DNA of 64,000 nt from Actinomadura madurae (GTDB lineage: Bacteria > Actinomycetota > Actinomycetes > Streptosporangiales > Streptosporangiaceae), in the NCBI RefSeq assembly GCF_900115095.1, contig NZ_FOVH01000004.1, forward strand, positions 228,127 to 292,126, given 5' to 3'. Shown one piece after another: positions 36,041 through 44,359 of this stretch. The position numbers and the translations under genes are program-made. Within the stretch, counting starts at the first letter, position 1, and the number at the start of each line of letters is the position of its first letter. The notes under the pieces are model-generated. The model ran no database searches. It saw only the letters and a program-made list of their open reading frames with translations, and was not told where the DNA came from.

Positions 36041-39000
36041 TCACAGCGTCACCGACCGGGCCAGGAACCCGGCGCGCTGCATCGCCCGGTCCACGTCGAC
36101 CGTTTCCCGGATCGTCACGTTGTCCATGTGCACGTGGACGTCTCGGCTCGCGCCGCCGGCCAGGGCGTCGAACTGCCCGCTCGTCAGCACCGGCTCAGGC
36201 GCCCCCGTGCCGTTGTAGACGCGGGACCACCCCTCCGGCAGCATCCCGCCGCGGTCGAACTTGAGCCCGTACTTCATGCCGAACATGCGGTCGCTGGTGC
36301 CGCGCGCACTGGGCCCCATGTGGACGCCTCGCGACCCGCTGGACTCGACGTTGATGCCGCCCAGGGTCCCGGCCATATGCCCGACGCCGGCGTTCGTCAC
36401 GCCGACGGTCAGGCCGGAGCGCAGGCCGCGGACGAACCCGGCCGGGCCGTTGCGGGCGCCGGTGAAGCTGAACGTCGTGAACCGGCGCTGGTACGGGTTC
36501 TTGCCCTGGATGACGTTGACCAGGCTCGACATCCAGCCGGAGCAGTCCCAGCCTCCCGGCCCCACGCCGCCCCACACGTACGGCGCTCCGTTGTGCTGCC
36601 GGGCGAACTGCAGGGCCCGCTGCACGCCGGGCCCGCCGACGCCGCCGGTCACCTTCTTCTTGACCCAGTCGACGACGGTCTTCTTGATCCACCCCGGGAT
36701 CGCGGCGAGGAGGTTGCGGAAGGTGCCCGAGCCCGGCACGGTCGCGCCGAGGACCTTGTCGAGCAGCTTCTCCGCACCCTTGCCGATGTTGCCGATCGTG
36801 AAGTCCTTCACACCCTTCACGAAGTCGCCGATGATCCCGCCGAACGCGAACCGACCGGCGTACCCGGGGACGACGCCACCTCGGGCGAACGCGAGCCCTT
36901 CACCGCCCATGGCACCGGGCCCGCTGAGCCACTTGCGCAGGCCGGACGGCCCGGTGCGGCGGGCCACGTTGTTCGCCGAGTGGACGAAGTCCGCGCCCAC
37001 GGCCCGCGTGAACTCGGGCCGCATGATCGCCTCGCCGGGCGAGACGGCCGCGATGAGCGAGTCCACGCCGGGGGAGTAGCCGGGCAGCACGCCACCTCGG
37101 GCGAACTTGGGGATCTTGTTGAGCCGGTCCTTCACGCCCGCGAATGACGCCAGCTTGTTGACCAGGTTCACGATGCCGTCGTTGTACAGCCCGATCACGA
37201 AGTTGACCGGGGTCTTCGCAACGCCCTTCAGCTTGTCCCAGTGGCGCTTGATGGCGCTCACCGCCGCCGAGAAAGCGTCACCGATCTTGCCGACCGCCGT
37301 CTTGAGCTTGTCGAACACCGGCTTGATGCCCGTGTTGTAGACGCTGGAGATGTGGCCCTTGATCTTGTTCCACAGCGGCGATACGACCTTGTTCCAGAAC
37401 CAGGAGAACGCGGGCGCGAGGTAGTTCCGGATGACCGTCTGGATTCGGTCGAAGATCGGCTTGATGACCTTCCAGGCCAGCCCGATGGCGATCTGGATCG
37501 CAATCCATGCGATCTTGACCGTGTTCTTCAAGACGGTGAAGGCGATGCCGAGCACCGTCCGGACGACCCTGGCGATCGTGTCGAACACCGGCCGGATCAG
37601 CGACCAGGCGACGCCGATCGCCGTCTGGATGCCGTTCCATGCGGGCTTGATCGCGTTCTGCCAGAGCCACGTCATGACCGCGCCGACCCGCTGAATGGCG
37701 GGCCCGATCACCCCGGCCACCCACGTCAGCACCTGCGCGAGCTTGTTCACCACGGGGATGACGAGCCCGATGGTCGTTGACCAGTACTTAGTCAGGATCA
37801 TGATCGCGATGCGCAGCACCGGGACGAGCGCCGTGATCAGGATCGTCGCGAGCCGGAGGATCGGCGGGAGCAGTGGGATCAGCGCGACCAGCAGCGAGGT
37901 GAAGACGGGCGTGAGTTGAGCCCAGAGCGGCAGCAGCGTCGCCACCGACAGGATGAGCTGCTTGATCGACGGCATGCACGCGATGAGCGCCTGGACGAGC
38001 GCCCCGCCCACCTGCGCGGCGGTCTGCGCGATCAGGTCGACGAGCGGTATCAGGATCGGCTGCAACTGCTGGTGCAGGGTCGTCGCGAGCTGCGACAGTG
38101 CGGGCAGGATCGGCGTGAGCGCGGCGAGGATCGTGCCGATGCCGCGGACGAACGCGCCGACGAGCGGCGTCATCGCCTGGAGGATCGGCCCGAGCGCCGA
38201 GAGATACTGCCCGACGACCGAGGCCAGGATGGGGATGATCGGCGCCAGCGCGGAGCCGAGCTGGTTCATCGTGGTGAAGAACGTCCGCAGCGCGGCCTGC
38301 GCCTGAGCCGTCCTGAGAAAGGCGTTGAGCTGCGCCGTGGCCTGGCCGAGGAAGCCGAGCAGGCCGCCGCTCCCGGACGCGGCCGTGACGACGGAGCGCA
38401 GGATGCCGCCGAGGTCGAGCAGCACCCCGCCGAGCGACTTGATCAGCGTGAGCGCCCCGCCCAGCGCTGCCTGCACGCCACCGGACGCGGCGAAGCGCTG
38501 CATCCACTCGCCGAACCTGACGCCGAGGTTGCCCACCCCGGCGCCGAGCCGCGAGAGGGTGCCCGCGCCCTGTACGGCCATGTCGCGGAAGCCCTGGAGT
38601 ACCGGAGTGATGGCGGGCCGGATGCCAGCGATGGCCCGCTGGACGGCACCGAAGATGACCGTGAGGCCGGACGCGGTGCGGCCCTGCTGGGCGAACCGCA
38701 GGCCGGCGGCGGCGGCGAGGCCGTACTCACCGGCCACGCTCCGCACGCCGGTACGCAGCGGGCCTGCCAGCACGGCGGCCGTGCCGCGCAACTGCCCCTG
38801 CAGGGGTCCGAAGAACGCGCCTTGGGCGGCCTGCCGGATGCCGAGCAGCGTGGGACGCAACGCCCGCAACTCACGGGCGACGGACTGGGCGGCCGGCGCC
38901 AACCCCTTGAGACTCTCCTCGAACTTCTTCGGGTCGTCGCCCAGGGCCGCACCGAACGCGTCACCGACGCCGCTGAGCGCCAGTTTCAGCGTGCCGAGCG

Positions 39001-39328
39001 CCACCCCGAAGACGGCGATCGCCGCGGGTATCCCGGCGAGCAGTCCGGCCAGTGGGGCGAGCGCCGCCGCGAGGTTGACCGCCTGGGAGATCGCGAGCGC
39101 GGCGCCGATGCCGAGACTGGCGAACTTGACGCCGACCTTGAGCAGGCCGCCGAGGCGCTTGGTGACGTTGCCGAACGCCTTGCCGGTGATCTTCGACATT
39201 CGGTCGCTGTCACGGCCGAACCGCTGGATGCTCTCGTCGGTCTCGTCGACCTGGCGGCGGACGCCGCGCAGCATGCGGGACACGCGGTCCTGGCCGATGA
39301 GGTTGAGCAGGACGGTACGGGCGGCCAT
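36041..39328 (-). CDS. Phage tape-measure protein with NlpC/P60-type domain
   Basis: 1095 residues. The N-terminus (AARTVLLNLIGQDRVSRML) and helical region with RQVDETDESIQRFGRDSD are followed by hydrophobic helices (AALAPLAGLLAGIPAAIAVF), repeated amphipathic 'W..I...IGxAWxxIxPxFDxIxxVVR' segments at ~570-720, and membrane-active stretches: the usual tape-measure layout that sets tail length. Near residue ~905-1010 there is a cysteine-peptidase-like domain with GGWDCSGWMSSL and a His in VGHMAGTLGG. Its start overlaps the previous stop by one base (TGATG). It seems intact over its full length, which is notable because the head genes are absent. Confidence 0.9.
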   Translation of the reverse strand: MAARTVLLNLIGQDRVSRMLRGVRRQVDETDESIQRFGRDSDRMSKITGKAFGNVTKRLGGLLKVGVKFASLGIGAALAISQAVNLAAALAPLAGLLAGIPAAIAVFGVALGTLKLALSGVGDAFGAALGDDPKKFEESLKGLAPAAQSVARELRALRPTLLGIRQAAQGAFFGPLQGQLRGTAAVLAGPLRTGVRSVAGEYGLAAAAGLRFAQQGRTASGLTVIFGAVQRAIAGIRPAITPVLQGFRDMAVQGAGTLSRLGAGVGNLGVRFGEWMQRFAASGGVQAALGGALTLIKSLGGVLLDLGGILRSVVTAASGSGGLLGFLGQATAQLNAFLRTAQAQAALRTFFTTMNQLGSALAPIIPILASVVGQYLSALGPILQAMTPLVGAFVRGIGTILAALTPILPALSQLATTLHQQLQPILIPLVDLIAQTAAQVGGALVQALIACMPSIKQLILSVATLLPLWAQLTPVFTSLLVALIPLLPPILRLATILITALVPVLRIAIMILTKYWSTTIGLVIPVVNKLAQVLTWVAGVIGPAIQRVGAVMTWLWQNAIKPAWNGIQTAIGVAWSLIRPVFDTIARVVRTVLGIAFTVLKNTVKIAWIAIQIAIGLAWKVIKPIFDRIQTVIRNYLAPAFSWFWNKVVSPLWNKIKGHISSVYNTGIKPVFDKLKTAVGKIGDAFSAAVSAIKRHWDKLKGVAKTPVNFVIGLYNDGIVNLVNKLASFAGVKDRLNKIPKFARGGVLPGYSPGVDSLIAAVSPGEAIMRPEFTRAVGADFVHSANNVARRTGPSGLRKWLSGPGAMGGEGLAFARGGVVPGYAGRFAFGGIIGDFVKGVKDFTIGNIGKGAEKLLDKVLGATVPGSGTFRNLLAAIPGWIKKTVVDWVKKKVTGGVGGPGVQRALQFARQHNGAPYVWGGVGPGGWDCSGWMSSLVNVIQGKNPYQRRFTTFSFTGARNGPAGFVRGLRSGLTVGVTNAGVGHMAGTLGGINVESSGSRGVHMGPSARGTSDRMFGMKYGLKFDRGGMLPEGWSRVYNGTGAPEPVLTSGQFDALAGGASRDVHVHMDNVTIRETVDVDRAMQRAGFLARSVTL

Positions 39329-39588
39329 CAGCGCGCCCCCGTCTCGGCGACGATCCCGGCGCCGTGCAGCGCGGCGGCCAGCTCGGCGGGAACGTCCAGC
39401 ACGGGGCGCCACCCGGCGCCGTAGGGGACGGCGAGCGTCCACTGGTCGTCGACCTGTACGCACGCCCATCGCGCGGCCTTGATCCGCTTGACCGTGAAGG
39501 TGCGGGCCGCGGCGGGCATCGCGTCCAGCGCATCGTCCAGCCGGGCGCCGAGCACCGTGCGGAGGATGGCCATCTCACGCCGCGCCAT
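39328..39588 (-). CDS. Small protein preceding the tape measure
   Basis: 86 residues: ILRTVLGARLDDALDAMPAA, FTVKRIKAARWACVQVDDQW, VLDVPAELAAALHGAGI. In siphophages this position holds the tail-assembly chaperones, but this one shows neither the length nor a slippery frameshift site. No family recognised. Coupled to the tape-measure start. Confidence 0.55.
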   Translation of the reverse strand: MARREMAILRTVLGARLDDALDAMPAAARTFTVKRIKAARWACVQVDDQWTLAVPYGAGWRPVLDVPAELAAALHGAGIVAETGAR

Positions 39589-39766
39589 GCACGCCCCCGG
39601 ACCGATCGACCATGCGGCCGAGCTTGATCAGGCGGGCGGTGCGGGCCGCGTCGGCACGGCGGGTGCATGTCGGCGAGCAGTACCGGCGCGGACGGCCTAC
39701 CCGGGCGCGCGGGGGCATCGCGCCGCCGCACTGCGGGCAGGCCGCTCGCGCTCTGGTTTCCGTCAC
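39575..39766 (-). CDS. Small zinc-finger protein
   Basis: 63 residues from a GTG at 39766. Contains ACPQCGGAMPPRARVGRPRRYCSPTCTR in essence: CxxC and CxxxC pairs around a basic loop, then RADAARTARLIKLGR. Likely a DNA- or RNA-binding zinc finger. It overlaps the next gene by 14 bp. Confidence 0.65.
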   Translation of the reverse strand: MTETRARAACPQCGGAMPPRARVGRPRRYCSPTCTRRADAARTARLIKLGRMVDRSGGVHGAA

Positions 39767-39819
39767 ACGAACAGATTATTTCGTGTAGCGAAAACTCACA
39801 AGCCGGGCCGCCTCCCTCT

Positions 39820-40266
39820 CTACGGCCGGACCGTGTAGGCCAGTGACTGGATCCAGCCGCCGCCCCGGGGACGGCGGGGACGGTCGGGGCTGAGACCGAG
39901 CGCCCGGCAGAACGCGGCGGTCTGTCGGTCCGTCTCCTCGATGCGCCACTCTGCGCGGTCGCACCCGTGCTCGTGGGCGGCGTCACGGAGTCCGTCGGCC
40001 AGCGCGCGTCCCACCCCCGTGCGTCGCTGCGGTGGGGTGACGGCGATGTTGGTGATGTACAGCGTGCGGGCCAGGTCGCCACCGGCCCGCGTCAGCGCGT
40101 ACACCGCCGCCCCGATCACCTGGCCGCGGTCCCGCACGATCAGGGCGTGGGCGGGCATCGTGGCATCGGCCAGCGCCGCGGCCAGGTGCTCGGCCTGGAT
40201 GTGCCCACCGGTGAGGCGGGCGATCGCCTCGGCGTCGTCGGGTGACCCATGGGTGATTGAATGCAT
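39820..40266 (-). CDS. GNAT acetyltransferase in the element
   Basis: 148 residues. Acetyl-CoA-binding motif A is clear: LYITNIAVTPPQRRTGVGRALADGLRDAA (Q/RxxGxG/A as RRTGVG). The region ALIVRDRGQVIGAAVYAL forms the preceding strands and FCRALGLSPDRP ends motif B. The target is unknown; it may be a cargo gene. ATG at 40266 with TCTAGGAGAAG ribosome binding site upstream. Confidence 0.8.
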   Translation of the reverse strand: MHSITHGSPDDAEAIARLTGGHIQAEHLAAALADATMPAHALIVRDRGQVIGAAVYALTRAGGDLARTLYITNIAVTPPQRRTGVGRALADGLRDAAHEHGCDRAEWRIEETDRQTAAFCRALGLSPDRPRRPRGGGWIQSLAYTVRP

Positions 40267-40274
40267 GTCTTCTC

Positions 40275-40640
40275 CTAGAACTCGATACGGCGTTCGCGGA
40301 CGAGCCATGCGGCGAGGTCGAGCCACGCGGCACGGCGGGCCGTGAGGATCTCCCGCGCGTCCCGCTGGGCACGCCACAGGCGGCCGAGCCCGAACCGCGC
40401 TTCGAAGTCGGCCAGGTCGCCGCATGCCAGATCGAAGAACCGGCCGCCGGCCAACCGCTGCCCCACCTCACCGGCCGCCGTGATGGCCGCGGCCTGCGCG
40501 GTCGTCCCGACGTCCTCCCGCTCGGTGAAGCCCGACCGCTCCCCGGCGACGACCCGCAGGACGGGCACCCCGTAGTGCGCCGCCACGACCGCGTGAGCGG
40601 CCTCGTGGGCGGCCACCTGCGCGAGGCTCACCGAACCCAC
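40275..40640 (-). CDS. HExxH protein resembling the FtsH peptidase core
   Basis: 121 residues from a GTG. AQVAAHEAAHAVVAAHYGVPV has HEAAH (HExxH) followed by the same small-residue pattern seen in M41 (FtsH) peptidases and in VLRVVAGERSG. The second part (DFEARFGLGRLWRAQRD, LDLAAWLVRERRIEF) replaces the rest of the peptidase domain. The third zinc ligand is not obvious. Short phage-borne M41-like proteins of this kind exist, with unknown substrates. Confidence 0.6.
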   Translation of the reverse strand: MGSVSLAQVAAHEAAHAVVAAHYGVPVLRVVAGERSGFTEREDVGTTAQAAAITAAGEVGQRLAGGRFFDLACGDLADFEARFGLGRLWRAQRDAREILTARRAAWLDLAAWLVRERRIEF

Positions 40641-40951
40641 GCGTCCGCGGCGTCGAGCCCGTAGACGTCCCGCAGGGCGCCGTGAATGCGCTCCCGGGAC
40701 GCGGTCTCCCGCTCGGCCCGCCGACGCCGCGCCGCGTGCTCCAGCCGGGACGCCTCGGCCCGCTCGCGCATCGCCGCGAACGACGGGGCCTCGGCCCCGT
40801 CGAGCTCGACCCGGTCGGCCTCGGTCAGGCCGTCGGTGACGGCCCGCACGTACATCACGGCGAGCCGGCGCATCTCCCGCTGGTGCCGCCGGTTGCCCTC
40901 GCGCATCCGCTCCATGCGTCCGCGGACGGCGCGGAATTCCTCCTCGGTCAT
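40628..40951 (-). CDS. Hypothetical, charged helical protein
   Basis: 107 residues, almost wholly helical and rich in Arg and Glu (RGRMERMREGNRRHQREMRR, EASRLEHAARRRRAERETAS). No family recognised. ATG at 40951 overlaps the previous stop by 4 bp; its own end overlaps the HExxH gene by 13 bp. Confidence 0.6.
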   Translation of the reverse strand: MTEEEFRAVRGRMERMREGNRRHQREMRRLAVMYVRAVTDGLTEADRVELDGAEAPSFAAMRERAEASRLEHAARRRRAERETASRERIHGALRDVYGLDAADAWVR

Positions 40952-41244
40952 CCCTGCTCTCCTCCCTTGATGGCGCCCATGGTGATCTCGTGGGCGATCT
41001 CTTGCCACAACTCCTCAGCGCCCCGGTAGCTTGCCGACGCCAGCCGGTCCAGCAGCCGGGAGGCCACCACCCCGAACGCGATGGCGAGCGCGAGGCCGGA
41101 CGCGCGGCCGAGGTCGCCGACCACGGCGTCCAGGACCTCGTTCAGCGGCTCGGCGTCGGGGCCGTCGTCGGGCTCCCGGGCGGCCGACACCAGCGCCACC
41201 ACGTCCAGCAGCGCGGCCTGCTCGGCGGACGTCAGCGCCTTCAT
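40948..41244 (-). CDS. Hypothetical protein
   Basis: 98 residues: LTSAEQAALLDVVALVSAAR, DAVVGDLGRASGLALAIAFG, RGAEELWQEIAHEITMGAIK. The middle is hydrophobic and may form a short membrane-associated helix. 4-bp overlaps on both sides. Confidence 0.6.
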   Translation of the reverse strand: MKALTSAEQAALLDVVALVSAAREPDDGPDAEPLNEVLDAVVGDLGRASGLALAIAFGVVASRLLDRLASASYRGAEELWQEIAHEITMGAIKGGEQG

Positions 41245-41420
41245 GCCGCCGCCCACGGCCGCCGCGCGGGAACCGGCTCGGCGGGCCCGTCGACCCGCCG
41301 CCCGTCCCGCCACCCGGCGACCAGCGCCGCCCACGACCAGGCCGCCACCACGGCGACCGCGCCGGCCGTCCAGCCGAGCACGTACGGGACGGCGGCCAGC
41401 GCCGTCAGCACCGCCCTCAC
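41241..41420 (-). CDS. Small membrane protein
   Basis: 59 residues from a GTG at 41420. Two helices (LTALAAVPYVLGWTAGAVAV and VAAWSWAALVAGW) followed by a Pro/Arg-rich tail. 4-bp overlaps with both neighbours. Too short for standard calling. Confidence 0.55.
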   Translation of the reverse strand: MRAVLTALAAVPYVLGWTAGAVAVVAAWSWAALVAGWRDGRRVDGPAEPVPARRPWAAA

Positions 41421-41716
41421 GGCCGCCACCTCCCCGCGGACCGCGAAGCGGGCAGCACCCACATGCGCCCCGCGAGGTAGTCCAGACACGTGAACAGGTC
41501 GGCCTCCCATCCGAGCGCCCGCCAGCACTCCGCGCGCACCCGGTTGCCCCGCTCGGCCCACCCTGGCGGGATGCGCTCGGCCCAGCCCGGTTCGGTCCCG
41601 AGCTGCGCGACCACGAACTCGACGGGCACGTCCATCAGCGCCGCTCGACCCGACAGGGTGAGCGAGAGCCCCGCATCGCTCCGCCGGTAGTAGGGGTGGG
41701 GGTTCGGCTCGGTCAT
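41417..41716 (-). CDS. Hypothetical protein, paralogue of the gene at 41943-42203
   Basis: 99 residues: NPHPYYRRSDAGLSLTLSGR, AALMDVPVEFVVAQLG, then a C-terminal ECWRALGWEADLFTCLDYLAGR. The first 35 residues and the 'LG-E---F-C-DYLA' end align with the neighbouring gene, so one arose by duplication. Possibly a winged-helix-like adaptor: 'ISPAGLALLLDLPVEEVL' has the size of a helix-turn-helix. Confidence 0.65.
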   Translation of the reverse strand: MTEPNPHPYYRRSDAGLSLTLSGRAALMDVPVEFVVAQLGTEPGWAERIPPGWAERGNRVRAECWRALGWEADLFTCLDYLAGRMWVLPASRSAGRWRP

Positions 41717-41946
41717 CGCCTCGGCCGCCTCGCCTCGCGCATCGTGTGCGGCTCGGTCTCGGCCGCCGCCCGCAGCCGCTCCAGCGCGTCGACCTCGGCC
41801 ACCTGGTCGACCAGCGCCGCCCACATCGCGCCGAGCCCGGACGGCCGGCCGCTCCAGTAGGCCGCGTTCTCCCGCCAGCGGGTCGCCAGGGCCTCGCGCT
41901 CACCGGCCGTCAGCCGGCCGAGCGCCGCCCGCAGGTCGGTGCTCAC
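41713..41946 (-). CDS. Hypothetical protein
   Basis: 77 residues from a GTG at 41946: LRAALGRLTAGEREALATRW, PSGLGAMWAALVDQVAEVDA, then LERLRAAAETEPHTMREARR. Helical, no family recognised. It lies between the two paralogues and overlaps each by 4 bp. Confidence 0.6.
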   Translation of the reverse strand: MSTDLRAALGRLTAGEREALATRWRENAAYWSGRPSGLGAMWAALVDQVAEVDALERLRAAAETEPHTMREARRPRR

Positions 41947-42203
41947 GGCTTGCTCGCCAGGTAGTCGATGCATTCCTTCATCCCGGCCTCGTAGCCGAGG
42001 GCGGCCTGGGTCTCCTTGCGGACGCGCACGCCCCGCCTGCGCCACTCGGCGGGCATCCGCAGGACGCCGCTGGCCGCGCCCTTCCCCTGCCGCTCGTACT
42101 CGGCGAGGACCTCCTCGACGGGCAGGTCGAGCAGCAGCGCCAGCCCGGCCGGGCTGATCATCGGCTCGCCATTGATCAGCTTGTAGTAGGGGTTCGTGGT
42201 CAT
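41943..42203 (-). CDS. Hypothetical protein, paralogue of the gene at 41417-41716
   Basis: 86 residues: TTNPYYKLINGEPMISPAGL, ALLLDLPVEEVLAEYERQGK, then MPAEWRRRGVRVRKETQAAL and GYEAGMKECIDYLASKP. It shares the NPYYK-, DLPVE- and C-DYLA blocks with the other copy. Function unknown; a small regulator is possible. Confidence 0.65.
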   Translation of the reverse strand: MTTNPYYKLINGEPMISPAGLALLLDLPVEEVLAEYERQGKGAASGVLRMPAEWRRRGVRVRKETQAALGYEAGMKECIDYLASKP

Positions 42204-43495
42204 GATGCGCTCCTCTCGCACATCGGGTGTGTGGTCTCTCCGGCAGCCGAGAGCGCCGGGTCCATCGGGTGCCCGCACCCTGCACAGCAGGGGGTGTCCG
42301 GAACCTGCGGAACCTCCGTTACCGCGCTGGTCAGGAGGGGGGTTCCGGGTTCCGGTTCCGTTCGGCGTCCGGAACCCGGAACCTCGGCCGGGTCGCTGAC
42401 CTGCGAGGTTCCGGGAGTTCCAGGGGTTCCGCTCCCCTCCTGCTGTGGGCGTAGGTAGCGGCTCCATGCGTCGTATAGGTGCTCTCGCCGGTAGCCCTGG
42501 AGCGCCTGCCCCGACACCTTCACCTTGATCGAGTTGATGCCGTAGGGCTTGAGCATCTTGGCCAGATCACGGGCGTTGAACGGGCGGCCGTACCAGTCGG
42601 CCCACGGTGATTCGTCGAGCTTGTGGAGCGCCTCCAGGATGGTCGCCCCGTGCAGCGCCTCAGCGTCGCCGAACACCTCGCGCAGGTCGGCCAGGAGCCG
42701 CACGCCGAGCGTCGTATCCTCCTCGGCCGCGTTCGTCAGCACCCGGCACGCGGTCCGGGCACGCTCGGGCCACGACCCGCCAGCGACGTCCGCCACCGCG
42801 ATGAGCGGCTCCCAGTTGTCCGCCGCCCGGTCCTCGACGGGCATGTCGGGCTCGGCATCGGTCAGGGCGTCCAGGCGGCTACGGACCCACGCGGTGAGGG
42901 TGTCGCGCAGCTCATGCAGCGCGGGCGCGTCACGGCGGGTCCGGAACGGCTGGACGCGCTCGCCGGGGCCGCGGCGGCGCATCCTGACCATGACGGCCCG
43001 GTCCTCGATCGTGTCGGGCATCGAGCCGATCCCGGCGAGCGCGGCCATCGCGAACGTCGGGCAGTGCTCGGGCTGGCGGAGCGCGGCGTCCCACCGGACG
43101 TACGGGCGCCCGCGCTGGTGACCGGCGTTCAGCAGCCCGCGCAGGTCCTCGTGGTTGTCGGCCGCCTTCTTGCCGAACACCGCGTCGGCCTCATCGAGCA
43201 GCAGCGTGGGCGGGTCCTCGCCGATGGAGCGGACGAGGGCGGCCGGGCTGATGTTCACCGTGATCAGCGGGTCGTGGCACGTCGTCTCAATGATGTCGAG
43301 CAGGCGAGACTTTCCACAGCGCTTTTCCGGGGCGGTGATGACGAGACGGGTCGCGTGCTGCCACGCCGGTTGCGCGTGCGTCGCCGCGATCCACAGCGCG
43401 ACCGCGTCTCCGGCCTCGTCGGACGGGAGGATGACGTACCGGGCCAGTGCGGCGCGTAGCCGGTCGAGCAGCACGGCACCTACGGGCATGGTCAC
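42200..43495 (-). CDS. DUF3631-domain ATPase, likely replication protein
   Basis: 431 residues from a GTG at 43495 (ATG at 43489 also possible). A P-loop ATPase start: HATRLVITAPEKRCGKSRLL is the Walker A region (GxxxxCGKS), TLLLDEADAVFG Walker B. DUF3631 follows (~175-350: AVMVRMRRRGPGERVQPFRT, DLREVFGDAEALHGATILEA, DLAKMLKPYGINSIKVKV). The end has a CxxC pair (CCAGCGHPMDP). DUF3631 proteins are replication/helicase-type ATPases of actinobacterial plasmids, integrative elements and phages. It is the main early function of the operon and makes excision followed by replication plausible. Confidence 0.88.
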   Translation of the reverse strand: MTMPVGAVLLDRLRAALARYVILPSDEAGDAVALWIAATHAQPAWQHATRLVITAPEKRCGKSRLLDIIETTCHDPLITVNISPAALVRSIGEDPPTLLLDEADAVFGKKAADNHEDLRGLLNAGHQRGRPYVRWDAALRQPEHCPTFAMAALAGIGSMPDTIEDRAVMVRMRRRGPGERVQPFRTRRDAPALHELRDTLTAWVRSRLDALTDAEPDMPVEDRAADNWEPLIAVADVAGGSWPERARTACRVLTNAAEEDTTLGVRLLADLREVFGDAEALHGATILEALHKLDESPWADWYGRPFNARDLAKMLKPYGINSIKVKVSGQALQGYRREHLYDAWSRYLRPQQEGSGTPGTPGTSQVSDPAEVPGSGRRTEPEPGTPLLTSAVTEVPQVPDTPCCAGCGHPMDPALSAAGETTHPMCERSAS

Positions 43496-43830
43496 GCGGC
43501 CGTCCCCCGTTCGTCCCAGGACACCGGCCCGCCCGTGTAGTCACCGGGGCGCGGCCGACCGAAGTCCTCCCGGCGGCCGTCCCAGCGGCGGCGCTCGATC
43601 TCCTCGAAGGTCAGCGTCCGGCCGAGGCGCCGGACGCTCTCGGCGACGGGGCGCCACGCCTCGGCCATGTCGCGCTCGGCCTGGTCGCGGCCGACGTCGA
43701 TTCCCGCGGCGAGACCGAGGGCGTAGCCGTCCCGGAACGCGGCGGACTCCCGGCGCTGCTGCCCCTCGATGTCGTCGACCATCTCGGCCGCGGCCACGGC
43801 CAGCCTGAGCAGCTGGTCAGCGTCGCTCAC
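43492..43830 (-). CDS. Hypothetical protein
   Basis: 112 residues from a GTG at 43830. Helical N-terminal half (ADQLLRLAVAAAEMVDDIEG, FRDGYALGLAAGIDVGRDQA), then RTLTFEEIERRRWDGRREDF. No family recognised; frequent in front of DUF3631 genes in actinobacterial elements. 4-bp overlaps with both neighbours. Confidence 0.6.
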   Translation of the reverse strand: MSDADQLLRLAVAAAEMVDDIEGQQRRESAAFRDGYALGLAAGIDVGRDQAERDMAEAWRPVAESVRRLGRTLTFEEIERRRWDGRREDFGRPRPGDYTGGPVSWDERGTAA

Positions 43831-44120
43831 CGGGCCGCCTCCGCCGGGTAGGTCCGGGCGACGACGACCCACACGAGCCGGCCGCATCCCGCACGGCGTA
43901 CGCCGTCGAGGGCGTCCCGGCTGCGCAGGCGGCCGAAGTGGCCGTGTCCGCAGTGCGGGCACCTCATGGTGAACCACCACATGGTGCGGTTGCCGCTGGG
44001 TGCATAGAGGGACGCGAACGCGGCCGGATAGCGCTGTACGCTCGACTCGACGACCCGGCCGCCCGCCTGCTCGTCCGCGCCCCCGGTCTCGCCGCCGGGG
44101 GCGTTCTTGTTCGTGGTCAT
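43827..44120 (-). CDS. Zinc-ribbon protein
   Basis: 97 residues. After a disordered start, MWWFTMRCPHCGHGHFGRLR supplies a CxxC pair; GVRRAGCGRLVWVVVARTYP supplies a single downstream Cys. A common early gene of actinobacterial integrative elements; likely nucleic-acid binding. Overlaps the next gene by 4 bp. Confidence 0.65.
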   Translation of the reverse strand: MTTNKNAPGGETGGADEQAGGRVVESSVQRYPAAFASLYAPSGNRTMWWFTMRCPHCGHGHFGRLRSRDALDGVRRAGCGRLVWVVVARTYPAEAAR

Positions 44121-44320
44121 CAGGCGGCCGTCCCGCCCTGTCCGCCCGTCCGGCGACCCTCCACGAAGGCATCGAGGTCCGCCACGGCCACGAATCGCCG
44201 ACGGCCGATGGTCACGCTGGGCAGCTCTCCCGACCTGATCAGCTCATAGGTGGTCGTCCGGCTGATGCCGCCGAGCGCCTCGCCCGCGTCGGGCCACCAG
44301 GGGATGAGCTTTCGTTCCAC
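44120..44320 (-). CDS. Excisionase-type helix-turn-helix protein (Xis)
   Basis: 66 residues from a GTG at 44320, which has GGGAG about 8 bases upstream (a TTG 21 bases earlier is a weaker choice). IPWWPDAGEALGGISRTTTY, ELIRSGELPSVTIGRRRFVA and VADLDAFVEG form a MerR-like winged helix used by excisionases. It is the first gene of the long minus-strand operon and faces the plus-strand regulator and integrase across the operator array: the expected switch between integration and excision. Confidence 0.85.
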   Translation of the reverse strand: MERKLIPWWPDAGEALGGISRTTTYELIRSGELPSVTIGRRRFVAVADLDAFVEGRRTGGQGGTAA

Positions 44321-44359
44321 GGATCGACTCCCATCGATCAACGCCGCTCGCTGACATCT

